This document shows, piece after piece, positions 1 to 12,437 of a stretch of DNA of 64,000 nucleotides. The notes beneath the pieces were generated by a model. That model was not told the DNA's origin. It was given only the letters and a program-made list of their open reading frames with translations, and made no database searches. The position numbers and the translations under genes were made by a program. Positions within the stretch are counted from its first letter, which is position 1; each line of letters starts with the position of its first letter. Source of the stretch: Bilabrum cf. latius (lineage: Eukaryota > Bigyra: Bicosoecida > Bigyra > Bicosoecida); NCBI GenBank assembly GCA_965178125.1, contig OZ237757.1, positions 434,001 through 498,000 on the forward strand, read 5' to 3'.

Positions 1-3000
1 CTTCGGGCGCAGCCGTAGCAGTGCCGAAGGCTGCGATGCGTGGAGATTTCCCAGTGCGTGGTCTCATCGTGGCATCGGCTACCCCTGACCTTCCGCTGCT
101 CGACTAGTACATCGGCAGTGACCACATCAGCGTGGATTTGGGCAAGGGCGAGTTTCAGGTGAAGACCAAGATCGAATCGCTCCTGTCCCTCCGAACGGCA
201 CTGGAAACCCACGAGAAAGAGCTGCACTCCGGGTCTCGTTTCAGCATCCTCGGGTCGGATGCCCCGACTAAGCGAGGCAAGGGTGGAGGCTCCAGAGGAC
301 AGCGACAAGAGCTACCACGGGTCAGCTCCATGCTCGGCAAACGGATTGCAAAGACGGTTGCAATGCTGGCATTTCGAGAAGCACACCTCCTCGGAGCAGA
401 AGGGAGAAGCGTGCTCGTATTTGTGCCAGGTAGGGAGGAGGGATACGCTGCTGAACATGCGTTCCACCTGGCCCAAAGCGTACAGGGCACTCAGCCTGGC
501 AACGGCCTCTACAGCACCATAGTCATTCATGAGGACAACATGAACGACAAGAGTATCCGAAGGAGTATGCAGGGGTAGTGCGTGTTCTTTGCCACGCGGG
601 TGGCCGAGTCTTCCATCACGCTGCCCAACGTGGCCTGCGTGATCGATTGCGGCTACGACTGGCAGGACTTATACGATCCAGATCTCAGGACCTATCAGCG
701 CAGGCTAGAGCGGATCTCGCAAGCGTCCTCTCGCCAGAGGAGAGGACGAACGGGTCGCACATGCTCAGGCAGATACATCCAGATGTTCTCCCGCCAAGCA
801 GCCAAGGCCATGCCGAGGCACCCAGTGCCAGGCGTGCTACGGGACGACCTGGCGCCTGTCGCGCTTGATCTCCGTGCATGTGGACAGGACCCGACGTGCT
901 TTCGCTGGATTTCACCACCGAGGTGTGGCGACTTGGTCGAGGCAGATCAGCGGCTGATAGCACTTCAGACCATCCCAGGATTTGATGCCTCGCCGCTTGC
1001 ATCCGCTGTGGAGCTATCTGAGGCCTCATCCAGGGCAGCCACGGTCGCGGAGACCCAAGTGCTAAGACAGCTCGGCCTGCAGCCCTGGCTCGGTGCACTG
1101 GTGCTGCGCGGAATGCGCCGGAATTTCACAACTCGCGTATGCAGCGATATCGTGCAGCTGGCTAGCTTGATTGACCTCGGTGCCATCGATCGGATGCTTC
1201 CCATGCAGCCAGGGGTGATGCAGCTGATTGGTGCCCCTCGAGGCGATCCCATCACTCTGTTGAGAGTGTACAAGGCCTGGAAGCAGGCAATGGCGCAGAG
1301 AGGGTCCAAAGCAGCCCTGGCCATTCTCCAAGCAGTGTATTCAAGGCACGCCGCAGACGACATGCACGGCATCTTCGGCAGGGCTGAAACTAGAGCGGAA
1401 ACCCTGGTGCGTCTTGCCGTCCGGGTTGGGGTGCGGTTGTCCCCCGAAACTCAAAAGTACACGGAGGCTAGCCTGCCCGACGAAGCATTGGATTTGATTG
1501 CCAGCGACAGCCGAGAGGCGGATGCACTGCATGCGTGCGTGAGAGACTTGTCGGATGCGTACGTGGAACATCCCACTGGTATCGAATCGGACATCGCAGT
1601 GCTGCTGGGCTGGGCCCTGAATGACCGGCTGGCGGCCAGAAACGTGGGTAGGAGAGCAGGATACAGCGTGTCAAGGGCGGGTAAATGGCTTGGGATTGGG
1701 CATCTTGACCCGAACTCAGGCCTGGGCATCTCCGGCATCAAGCACGTGGCAGAAGAACCGCCCAGCCCAGAAGGTGGGGGAATAGCCGCATCCGAGGCGG
1801 AGTCGCTTGAGCTTGTGGCCTTTACCAGCGTTGAGAACGACGGTGGATTGCTGCTGAGGGGATGCCTGAGCGTCAGAAGGCAGGAGCTAGTGGATATTGC
1901 TGGGCTGGACGAGAAGCTTATTCCACAGCCGCTCGTCATGACTGAGAGGATCATATCTGGGATATCAACAGCAGGGTACCGCAGCCTGCTCGGCGAAGAT
2001 TGCGCTGACACCGACCGAATTACTCGATTGAAGCACCTTCCAGACTATCGCGTGCTGGTCGAGTCACCCTGGTCAGAGCAGCGGCCTGCGGCTATGGGTA
2101 CATTGTGCTTGTGGGCACCGGAAAGTATTGCAGACGTCGTCGCGGATTGGATTGCAAAACGGGTAGAAGATCATGAAGCTATGGAAGCGTAGCGCATGGA
2201 TGTAGTCCCGATGCCCGCAGAGTAGGGGTTAGACGATAAGGCAGCAGTGCTGCTGGGAGCGGGAGCCCGGCCGCTCCAGCTGCTGCCGTACACCCCCGGC
2301 ACGCAGGAGCTACAAGATCCCGTCTAGCTTGACGTGACTTGCAAGGAATCTGCATATGATGATGGCGGTGCTTCCGCGGGCGATGCAGCTGAAGACGCTG
2401 CGGGCAAGGACTCGAGCGCGAGAAGAAATCACGCAATGGACTGGATGGCTCTTCTTCTGGGATTCCACGAGTGGTACAGAGATGTTGCTCTCGCGATGGA
2501 TTCGCGTGCAGCGACAGACCTCGAACTGAAACATCTCGAGATGGGCCAATTGGTCGCAACAGTGCAGCCGCTTGACAGCGTGTTCCAACGCAACTGCCGC
2601 GCTCGATTCACGACGGTAAGCCCCCTCGCCCTTCGGCAACTCAGAGAGTTCTTCAAGTAGCTCAATTATAACGACCGATTGGCTGCCTACAGCTCCGAGC
2701 TGGTCAGAGCAGTACCAGGCGGATCCGAATTGGATCGGGCGTACGGAACAGAGGTAGAGTGTCACGTGATTGTATCTTGGTTGACCCAGCTCCATGATGG
2801 AGCCGCTACCGTTGAGGTGGACCCTATCGCAGCAGAGACCATGGATCGATACCTTTGCCAGAGCCCCGCTGGGTTCGTTGTTCGCGCAGAGGAGGACGAG
2901 ACTGCGTCCAACGGTAAATCCGGACAGATTTCCGCTACGCTGCACGGGCAGAGGCTCACTGCCACGATGTTTCACGTCTGGGGGCTGAAGCAGAACCGGC

Positions 3001-6000
3001 ATCCGAGCGAGGTTTCTCGTCTTGTTGATTTGGCCTTGCGGCAGGCAAACCAAGTCGAACTGTTCCACGTTCGAGCAAACCTGGTTCGACGTGCTATGCT
3101 CCACTGGGGAGGGCCTGCAAATGGTTAGGTGGGCATGTGGCTGCGGCAAGCCGGCGCAATCGAGGAGACAAAGCCGGAGAAATCGTTCGTGCCCGGGAAT
3201 AGTACAATCTCTGCTAAGCAAGCAGACTAGCCCGCGAACGGGTCTTATGTGTACATACCAACAGGTCTCGTCAAAACCGTGCGAGACAAGCTCAAACGTT
3301 CCAAGATTCGCCTGTAGAATGCCAAGGAGGAGAACGTGTACAAGCTATAGGGGTGCGTGCCTGTGCAAACGCTTGGATTCGTGGTTCACCTCATCGCTAG
3401 TCACGTGCCTTGCGTCGTCAAAACGTACTCTCTAGGCAAGAGTAAAACTATGTCGCGCATTGTTGTACGTTCCGCCGCAGTGCAAAGTGCAGTACTTCAA
3501 CTGCGGTGCGTAGAGAGGGGCAACATCAATCTAAGAAAGGATGAGAAGCCCATCACCGGGGTGAATTCGGTGTTCGCTCGACACGACGTCATGGAATAGT
3601 ATGAGCTCAGGAAGGCGGTTGAGGTCGCTCTCAAGGGGCGCATGCCACTGAGCGACGAGAAGCTCCCTATCCAGGCCTGGATCGAAGGCAAGCGGTTAGA
3701 TGTACCGCTCGCAGCTCTGTCCGAGCGTGAGCGCGATTCGATTTCATTACAGACTCAAAGCGGGAAGGCTTCTGCATCCGCAGCAGCAGCTTCAGCAGGG
3801 GTATCCCAGCCGATTAAGACGCTCCCACCTCCTCCAGAAAACAGAAGTGGAATGTTCGGACTTGCCGGCAATGATTCCGACAGGTCGCGGGCGCTGCAGT
3901 AGATTGCCCACACACTCAGCGATTTGGAGGGTGACTTCCCAGGCGTAGACGGCCAGGCCAAGGATCTCTGCATCAATCCAGAGACAGGGATCGGGTCATT
4001 CCTAATTCGAATGAAGAGATCAGACTAGTGCATGCGGCTTGTGCGACACTTCAACAACGCGGATTTGTGCGGACACTTGCAGTGCAGCCCGGCGAGGGCG
4101 CAATGCTGGATCACAGCCTAGCTGAGTGTGCCGGATGGAGCTGCCCCTTTCGCAGCGAGGGCCTTCTAGTCTGCCTCTGGGCTGTTTGAATACGACGATG
4201 CCAGTGTTACTGTAGCCCGACGCATGCACGGTCCGGCATCAGGGGCCGGTGCTGACGAATCGAAGATCGAGCCGCCATCCGGCGATGTTCCCGAATTTGA
4301 TTCGTGTCAGGAGGCGTCTTTAGTCGCAAACATGCTTCAAATTGGCTGCGTGGAGCCCTGTGTGGAGATGCCCAGGGTGTTTGTGTCTGGATTGTCGAGT
4401 GGCGGGGAAGATAGTCCACTAGAGTAGAGCGTTGGGTTCAATATGTCCACCACGAAGCAGTTTGCTGAGCTATACAAGCACTTGGAACGCGCTGCAGGAG
4501 GCATCCCTCTCATGCAGCTGCTGCAGTTTGTGTGGGACAAGCCACAAAAGGACATTGTTGCCCAGCTGCTCATGCACATGCACGCAGCCACAAGAGACAA
4601 GCCTCTGCGAGACGTGTTGAAAGATTCGGCAACGGCTGCATCTGTGTGGCTACAATTGGATGATCCTGTCTTGGAAGAGCATGCAGGTGACGCGGCTGCA
4701 AGCAAGCACCAGTCAACCTCAGACCTCCCGCAATTGCTATATGGCACACTTGCAGCCGCCACACACTTTGCTCAGTGCCTTGGTCGTGCGCTGGAGGACC
4801 GCCAGTGGGGTGCGGCCGTCTGCTCAGAGGTCGCCTTCTCCGAACTTGGGCCAAGGGTAGCGCGCTACCTCGCTGGTCTTTTAAACTATGGGACTAACAC
4901 TGTCATGCAGTTAGTTGGCAGCAAGGATCCGGAAAAGTTCGTGCTCTCGCGACAAGAAGTGATCGACATCCGCAAGTCAATTCAGGCGATGGACCCGTCG
5001 TCGCCCTCCGATGAATTCAATCCGCTTGCCCCCGTGTGTTTCAAGCACAGGCGAATGATCGGACTGATGGTAGATCTACAGCTGAAGCCAAAGAAGGTGC
5101 TTCGTTTTGTCGGCAGAATCCAAGACCATTGCGACAGGGCGAGGAAGGCGCTGCTCGAGAGACTCATGGACGGCGTGGGAGGCCAGACAGCAGCCGATGC
5201 AACTCTAGGCGATGGCTCAGTCTCGAACAGACTTGAGTTTTGTGAGGTGACCTACGAGCAATTCAAGTGCACGGACAGTGATCTATTCATGCTACGGAAA
5301 AGAAGAGGGCGGCACGCTGTAGTTGAGCCTAGCGGCGTCCGCAAAGGCGCTTCTCTGCCTGCAGAATCAGGTCTTGCTGACGATTCCCGCTCGCTTGCCA
5401 TGTTCATTGGCACTGCTGCTTTGCGTGACCAGGTGTCTGGGATGGATTCTTAGCAACAAACGGAAGTATTGGTTCCTGCTCCCGAATGTGACGTGCCGGT
5501 GCCTCTTGGTCTACTCGCTGAGGCCGTGGGCGTCCAGTCGATCGCGCGAATCGCGGGGATGGCGCTTCTAGGTGCTGCTTCCGGGTCTTGCGGCCGCTTG
5601 CCCTTGCCCACTACCCCACCGGTGGACCGCGGTCCAGCAGCTGGGGCTGAAGCCGGCGCTGGCGCAGCAGGTCATTCGCATGACCTCGGGCTCCTCCAAG
5701 AGCAGCTGCAAAGAGTTGCTCGATGCCCAGGGAAGCAGTGTGGTCGGCTGTGCATGTTTCCCCCCGAGATGGATTGTTCTGACATGGGGTGGCACAGGCT
5801 GGAGGGGAGGTGTCCCCACGCGGACTGCGAGGTGAAGTCATGGTGCATCAAATGCGGGTGGCAGGGTGAGAAGATGCACCCAGGCCCGTGCAGTGCAGCA
5901 GAGCTGTGGTCGAGGAGAGAGGAAGCTGGCAGGCTGGTGCAGCAGCAGTCAAGAGAGACTGGCCTGGACATTCGCCTCTGTGGCAATCCAGACTGCGATC

Positions 6001-6284
6001 ACGGCATCGAGAGGCGAGACGGCTGCAATCACATCACCTGCCTCAAGTGCAGATGCCACTTTTGCTACTCTTGTGGGTACCCCTGGGGCCGTGGAGCAAC
6101 TAGTAACGATGTGTATGCACACTTCAGAAGTAGTACGACTCGTCGGACGGGTTGTGTTACGCATTCGACTGACCACACTCCCTGGGGCAGCTTTAGCCAG
6201 GAGGAGCTCACCCGGCGGCGAGGAGGTGTGCATCTTCCGAGCGGGAAATCGCTAGAGCCAGCTGCTGTGCTTGGAGAGTGCTGA
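1..6284 (+). CDS. DEAH-box helicase fused to IBR-RING2 (RBR-like) module, 5' partial
   Basis: The gene enters the window already open and ends at TGA 6282-6284; about 2,093 residues are visible. The first residues carry helicase motif III (ASATPD), so motifs I and II lie outside the window. Motif V (FATRVAESSITLPNVACV) lies near 590-640 and motif VI (QRRGRTGR) near 735-760, both DEAH type. About 1,400 residues follow with no domain I recognise. The C-terminus is Cys/His-rich: an IBR-like block (CPHADCEVKSWCIKCGW...HPGPC, about 5810-5890) and a RING2-like block with DGCNHITC (about 6020), where the Cys before NH is the expected thioester cysteine. I see no clear RING1. Plant DEAH11/DEAH12 proteins pair the same modules, so an RNA helicase with ubiquitin-ligase activity is likely. 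The frame crosses about 17 TAG codons (for example 105, 576, 2190, 2658, 3126, 4425, 5451) with no TAA or TGA. Confidence 0.82.
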
Positions 6285-6642
6285 CTTACAGGTGATTCGG
6301 TGTCGCTGGGAACATCCGGGAAACATGATGAAATTGACACGTAGTTTCGTTGGCGGCCCTGCAGCCCTGGCGAATCTAGTCCACCGCTCGTTCAGCTGAT
6401 GCGCGTCGCAACCCCTACCACCTCCACCGAGTGCTTGGACTTAACCAACAGGGCGCCCCTTACTGCGCTAAGCCGCTACCCGATATAGACTATACCCCCT
6501 TCCGGCTAATCGAGATCCTTTGGATTGCTCCTCGTCCTCATTCGAAAAACTTTGTTTTTGATCCTTTCATTATTCAGACTGATTGCCTTTACTAGGCAGT
6601 TCGTTTCTTTCTAATGTCCTTCAAATATCATTGATCGGCAGA
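6285..6642. other. Intergenic spacer, AT-richer than flanks
   Basis: This spacer holds the 3' flank of the helicase gene and the upstream region of the transporter. It has no long frame in any reading. A segment near 6390-6490 resembles a tRNA D-arm on the minus strand, but no matching anticodon or T arm can be built, so I call nothing there. Confidence 0.5.
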
Positions 6643-8739
6643 ATGACAACCGGCTGGGCAGCCTTACTCACTTTGACGGCTGTATATGCTCTAAACTAGT
6701 GGGATCGGTATCTCCTGAATAATCTAGCAGGCGCCCGCACGGTTGATTGCAGTCACCACTGCTCAATAAATCATGTGTTTATAGATTAGTGCGGTAAATG
6801 CTAGCCGTACCAGACAGCATTCGCTAATACTTCGACTTGTGCGTCTTGCCAAACGTGTCTTGACAACAATCGCGCTCGCGCAACCAGCATGGCATACGGA
6901 ACTTGTCTAAATGGCAGAGAGTACGGTATATTGACTGGGTTAGGGTTTTCTGGGCTGTATGTGCTAACTGCCGTAATTGCTGGCCGGCTGGTAGATTCCA
7001 TCTCGCCGTACGTCGTGTTGCTAGCAGGGCTGTGTATTTGGTCACTAGCGACCACGGCGCAGTCACTGACGCATAATTTCGCTGGTTTATTTGCTGTGCG
7101 GCTAATTCAAGGCGCAGCTGAAGCCGTGGCAGCGCCGGCATCGTACGCGATTGTTGCGATGATCACGACACCGGACCAACGGGGCCTTGCCAACGGAGTG
7201 TTTTCAGTCGGGGTATATGCCGGCGGGTCTTTGGCTAGTCTTTCAATACTTTTAGCCAGGACAGTCGGGTGGCGCCCGATTTGCGTTGGCCTGGGAGTGC
7301 TCGGAATGTTGCTAGCTTGCTTGCTGTGCTGCCAGAGGCTGTCAGTGGCCACGGAGCTGCAGCGCCGCGGCACTGCCGACCCCACTGAAGCTAGATGCAC
7401 AGAAGATGGAATCGAATGCAGCCACCAAGATACTAACTCAGATGCAGTGTTGCTGATTCGCGATTCAAGCCGCAGGAACGGGCAATGCGAGGGGGAGTTG
7501 CGGGCAGCAAAGCAGGACTTGCATGCGCAACACGTAGCCTGCCCCGAAACGCAGCTGCGCGACGCGGTGCAGTTTCAATCCCTAGCAAGCGTCCAAACTA
7601 GCAATATAATACCACACGGGCAGACACCTGCAGTACGTTGCACCCAGGCGTCCTTAGCAGGGCCGGTCGGGCTGGCTATCCATGACGCAATCGAGGCAGC
7701 CTCCCTCATCGGTGGCAGTCCTCGAGCCCTCCTGCTCCTGGCAGGGTCCTCTGCGCGGTTCTTTGGAGGCTACGCTATCGGCTCATTTCTCGGGAGGTAC
7801 CTTACCAGCGTGTTTCCGGGAAAAGCCGCGGAATATTCCCTGGGGAACGCGGCTGTGATCGGGCTGGGTGGAGCTGCTGCGGCTGTGCTCGGTGGCTTGG
7901 CGGCGGACTCGGCTGCGAGATGCGTGGCTGCCCGGAACTAGCTCGGAAGCAGCGGTGGAGTCACAGTGCAGTGCAGCGCACGGCAGGCTGTGCGAGGTTC
8001 CGACAGATCTGACAGTCCAGGCTCGGAAACAGGCAGCCACGGGACAGCGGCAACCGCGGCCACACCGTCGCTGGCCTTGTTGGAGGCATCCGCGCCAACA
8101 GGGCCGATCAAGACCTTGGAAGACGGTCCAGAATCGGACCGCTTAGCTGCTCAGCCTCTTCTCTCCGGCGAATTGGATGCTCGTATTCTGCATGCAGATG
8201 ACCCAGGAACAACCACAGCTGGTGAGAATCGGTCAGTCCTCGGTTCCATAGTTGGGGAGAGGGAGGAGGAGGAGGAGGAGGAGGGGGAGGGCAGCACGCT
8301 GATCTCGCCGGACCTGGCTCGGGCGGCTGTCCCAGCCCTGTCCGGATTGCTTGCAGTGCCGTGCATGCTGGCGGTTCTGCTAGCACCCAGCCTTGAAACC
8401 GCTTTGGCAGCTCTTGCGGTGGAGTACTTGTTCGCGGAGGGCTGGTTCGGGCCTGTGCTGACCATGCTGCTCGGCGCGCTGCCCAAGCGGGTGCATGGGT
8501 CTGCGGTGGCCGTGTTTGTGGTTTGCACGACGGTCGTAGGGTCCATCGCACCGCTTGTGCTCGGGATTGTGTGGGACCGCGCTGATGCAATGCATGGCAG
8601 TGGTGAAGCGGGTGGGGGGCGGCAGAGCCAGGATGCGGCCAAAGCAGGTGCCCTGCGGTGGCCTCTGTTCGGCGCCGTGGCGGCGTCGTATGGCACCGGC
8701 TCAGTGATGTTTGTGCTAGCCGCACTACAAAACAAGTGA
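6643..8739 (+). CDS. MFS transporter, Spinster-like, two exons
   Basis: Predicted 674-residue twelve-helix major facilitator carrier; the substrate is unknown. The large open frame from ATG 6889 encodes only eleven helices and starts at the TM2 region (EYGILTGLGFSGLY). The missing TM1 is in an upstream exon from ATG 6643 (TAVYALN-Q-WDRYLLNN, with TAG at 6697 read as Gln). Joining across intron 6742-6813 gives a Cys-rich loop (CASCQTC...YGTC) between TM1 and TM2. A second TAG lies at 7939, between TM8 and a long acidic cytoplasmic loop (E-rich near 8260-8290). TM9-12 follow, and the stop is TGA. The gating motif GRLVD after TM2 and the GVGEA-like helix 4 (GAAEAVAAPASY) fit the Spinster/MFS group. 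The exon join is inferred; the main exon is certain. If exon 1 were wrong, the protein would lack TM1. Confidence 0.78.
6742..6813 (+). other. Intron of the MFS transporter gene
   Basis: 72 bp, donor GTTGAT and acceptor TACCAG, phase 0. It is the least typical of the introns here. It is placed because it joins a convincing TM1 exon to the rest of the transporter in frame. Confidence 0.55.
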
Positions 8740-9014
8740 ATTTTGTCGAGGGTGTCGGATCGAATCTTTTGCTGGTGCAAGCAACAAGCAACCTCTGCCA
8801 GCCTTGCCGCGTTCGTGAACTTCGATGGAACCATGACGAAACGACGAAACCGAAAATACCTATTTGGTGCCAGATTTGGTACGGCGAGAGCGGAATTGGT
8901 ATTCAACACACATCCTGAATTGCATATTATCTGTACTCGTAGCCTATTGGAACTCAAGGGTCGCATTTACGCTCCCAGTTCCCCGGGTTTCGACTCAACG
9001 CACACATCAGCAAA

Positions 9015-12000
9015 ATGTCATCTGCGGCATCAAAGCAAGCTGGAGACGGCGCAAAGGTGGCAGATGACGCCGGAAAGAAAAATGAGAAGCCCAAACGTCG
9101 TGTGGGTTCATCTGATGTCAGGGTGGCTACCGCTGGGTTGCTGCAATACTCACCCGAGGGCAACCGCTTCACAATCGAGAAGCTGCTCGGCAAGGGCGCG
9201 TATGGGGCCGTGTATTCAGCCAAAGACCGCGCAAGCCCAGGCAAGGACTAGAGCAAGAAAGTTGCCCTGAAGCACGTCATGAACGCGTTTACGTCACCAA
9301 CCGACGCTAGGCGCATCTTCCGCGAGATCCACGTGATGGCTCATTTTGATCACCCGAACATCGTGAGGCTGATGCGAGTCCTGCGGCCACAGGACAGCAA
9401 GATCAAGGATTTTGTCCAGCTTTACTTGGTCACGGAGGTAATGGAGACGGACCTGCACCGCGTGATCCACTCGAGGCAGGACCTGACGTCTGACCACATC
9501 TCGTACTTCCTGTACCAGCTGCTCTGCGGCCTCAAGCACCTTCACTCGGGGGGAGTTCTCCACAGGGACCTCAAGCCTAGTAACCTGCTCGTGAATGCAG
9601 ACTGCCAGCTGAAAGTGTGCGATTTCGGCCTGGCCCGAGAGAGCGAGGCCACCGTGAGCACTGCCCTGACCGAGTACGTCGTCACTCGCTGGTACCGCGC
9701 CCCCGAGGTTCTGCTCAGCGGGGGCCACTACAAGGAAAGCATAGACGTGTGGAGCGTGGGATGCATCCTCGGGGAACTGCTCCTCCGCCGCCCCTTGTTC
9801 CCTGGAGAGAACTACCTCCACCAGCTGCAGCTCATCATCCAGACGCTGGGGTCACCTGCCGAGGAGGACCTTCATTTCATTCGGAACGACGCCGCAAGGG
9901 ACTTTGTGCTCAGGCAGCCGCACTCGGACGGAATCTCGTACAGCCGGCTGTTCCCTCACGTGCGTGGACCGTGTCTCGACCTCATTGCCAAGATGCTGGT
10001 TTTCGATCCCGACCAGAGGATCAGCATCGACGAGGCATTGGCACATCCCTTCTTGGCGCGAGTCCGCGCCGCGAGGAAACACGTGTGCGAATACTCGGCC
10101 CCCGTCAAGCTCAGGATGAGGCACAGGCTAAGAAAGATGAGCATCGACCAGATCCGCGACACTTTCGCTGCGGAATTCATGACTCCGGGGAGGTGGGACG
10201 GCGTTGTGCCGGCGGCAGACAGGCAGCACGCGCCCTCCCGCCCTCTTCCACCCGCCCCACCCTCGGGCGCTACCACTGGAAGCGCCAGGACGGCGGGATC
10301 AGCCGCTGGAAGCGCGCGGGGCCGCGTGGGCCAGCAGCGCTAGAGCGGCACTGTGGTTGACATGACCAGAGGCATGAAGGCAGCCACGGGCTAGGGCACG
10401 CAAGGAGGTTCCAGCAGATCTGGCCGAACGGAAACTGACGATGACTTCCACGATCTGGAATCGCCTTCGACAGGCTCAGCAGACGTCGGGATAGACGGAG
10501 CCCATGGTGCAGCGAGGCCGCACAGGCGATCTGCCTCCTCCTCGTCCAGCTCTGCGGCGGTAGCGGCCAAGGCAGCCACCTAGACCGGGCGGCCCCCGGC
10601 CGTTCTCAGTGGAACTGCGGTGGGTGCGTCCGTGCCAGCGACCGGGAGCAGTCGTTCGGTCGCTCGTGCCACTGCCGAGGCATACCTGAGGCGGAGAGCT
10701 GCACCAGGTGGTGCTCATGTAGGTGCTACTGCGGGTGCTGCTGCAGGTGCTCATATGGGTGCTCATGTAGGTGCTACTGCGGGTGCCAAGAGGGGCGCTG
10801 TGTCTGGGGTGCTGTCGCCCGAGGATGAGGAAGAGGACAGCAAGCCCGTGCGTAGGGGTGCTGGGAAATCAGCCGTTCGAGAGGCCTATCGGAGTCATGG
10901 GGCAGCCGCCGGTGCCGCAGTGGGTGCAGAGAGTGGTGTCAGTGAAGACATTGATGATGACGATGACGACGATGACGACGAGTTCTTCGATGCCGTGGGA
11001 GAGGATGAAGAAGAAGAAGACCATGCTGGTGGGGCGGGTGCAGCAATGCAGCACGGCGCTACAGCTGTTGGGGATGCTGGTCGGTAGTACCCGGCCGGTA
11101 CCGTGCCGCCGGGTGCAGTGCATGGTGGTGCGAGGCACCACCGCGGAGGGAAGGGCGGCTCCGGCTCCGGCTCCGGCTTCTACAACGCGGTGGACGATTC
11201 GGTGAAGGAGGCTCAGACGGACGAGTATTGGAGCAGGGCGCAGCAGCAGCTCGACCAGGTGCTACAGAAAGCCAGCTCGAGCGGACTTGGGCTCCGTAGC
11301 AAGGTGCCCACTGGTGCGATCGGGACAGCTGCAGGCCCCGCAGGAGCGGCAGCCGGTGGAGCTGCAGGTGGCAGTGCGCTGCAGTCGTACTAGTACGACG
11401 GTACGTCTGCAGAGTATAGGGAACAAGGGTCTACGCTCGTGCAGGTACCGGAAGAGCTCAGCACGCCGGAGCACGAGAAGCCGAAGCCGGTCGACGGGCG
11501 CAGGGGCCTGGGCTTATCTGCCGCGGTAGGGGGCGCACCCTCGGGCTTGGTGTCCTTGCAGGCGGCTGGCACTGGGCATGCACCCATCGCTGGACGCAGA
11601 GCGCAAGCTGGTGCCAATGCCGGCACCGGTGCCAAGCGGCCCGGCCGGCTGGCGGCTCCGGATACCGGGGAACAAATCACCGGCCCTGGTGCCGGGGGGT
11701 CGCACTTCGTGGCGGCTCCTGCGCGAAGAAACGATGGCTTGCCTAGATCCGTCTCGCCGATGCGGTCGCCCACCGGCAGCGGAAGCGCAGCAGTATCGTC
11801 GAAGCCATTCGGGGGATCCTCGTCTTCGTTGGCATATGCCCGTGCCAGCAACAGAGGGGCAGCGCCAGGCTCCAAGGGCAAGAGAGTCCCAATAGTGCCT
11901 GCCCCGCGCGGCATGGGGTCACGGTTACCCGGCGAGAGGGGTTCCGCCGGTGCCGTCAGTGCAGTGCACCCAGACGCGCTCAGCAGGCAGGTGATGGAGG

Positions 12001-12437
12001 CGGCTCGGTAGGGGCACTCGGCGAGGTCGGCGGGTGGCGGCGCGGCGCCGGTGGCTGGTTTCGCTGACCCGGGCGCTGGTCCTGTGGGCGAATCGCCGCG
12101 CAGGCAGGGCACCGGCAGGGCAGGCGGAGCCGCACAGCACTCGTCACCCGCTCTCTCTCATCGAAGCGGTGGAGGAAGAGGAGGAGGTGGATCGAGCCAG
12201 GGCAGTACTCCCGCACGCAGGGGCCTCGGGAGCGGTGGGCGAGCTGCGCTGGCATCTGGCGCGTCTGCCGGTTTCACGCCCTCTCCGGCTGCGTCAACGC
12301 GCGGTTCAGCCGCGTCTACCGCAGGGCCCGGCTCTGCGCACAGCGAGGCAGGCAGGAGGCAGGCCCGGTCGTCGCTGAGCAGCGCCGCTGCCAGCATGCT
12401 TGCGGGGACCGGCTCGCCCAGGCTAGGAGGCCACTGA
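9015..12437 (+). CDS. MAP kinase (TEY type) with long low-complexity C-terminal extension
   Basis: 1,140 residues from ATG 9015 to TGA 12435. The kinase domain covers about residues 50-370: Gly loop GKGAYGAV, catalytic Lys in VALKH, HRDLKPSN, DFGLA, activation loop TEY followed by VVTRWYRAPE, and the MAPK signature GSPAEEDL. It is therefore an ERK-like MAPK acting in a phosphorelay. The first TAG (9249) lies between the Gly loop and the Lys, so under the standard code there would be no kinase. After the domain, about 700 residues are rich in Ala, Gly, Ser and Pro, with GAHVGATAG-type repeats (about 10700-10800), a long Asp run then Glu-rich stretch (about 10950-11020) and Gly/Ser tracts. This tail crosses TAGs at 10341, 10392, 10575, 11085, 11391 and 12009 and stays in one frame. 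The tail's role is unknown; it could hold docking or phospho-sites. Confidence 0.9.

Noticed and set aside
6390-6490. tRNA gene on the minus strand
   Set aside because: An A-box-like TAGCGCAGT is present, but no valid anticodon stem, T loop or acceptor pairing can be formed.
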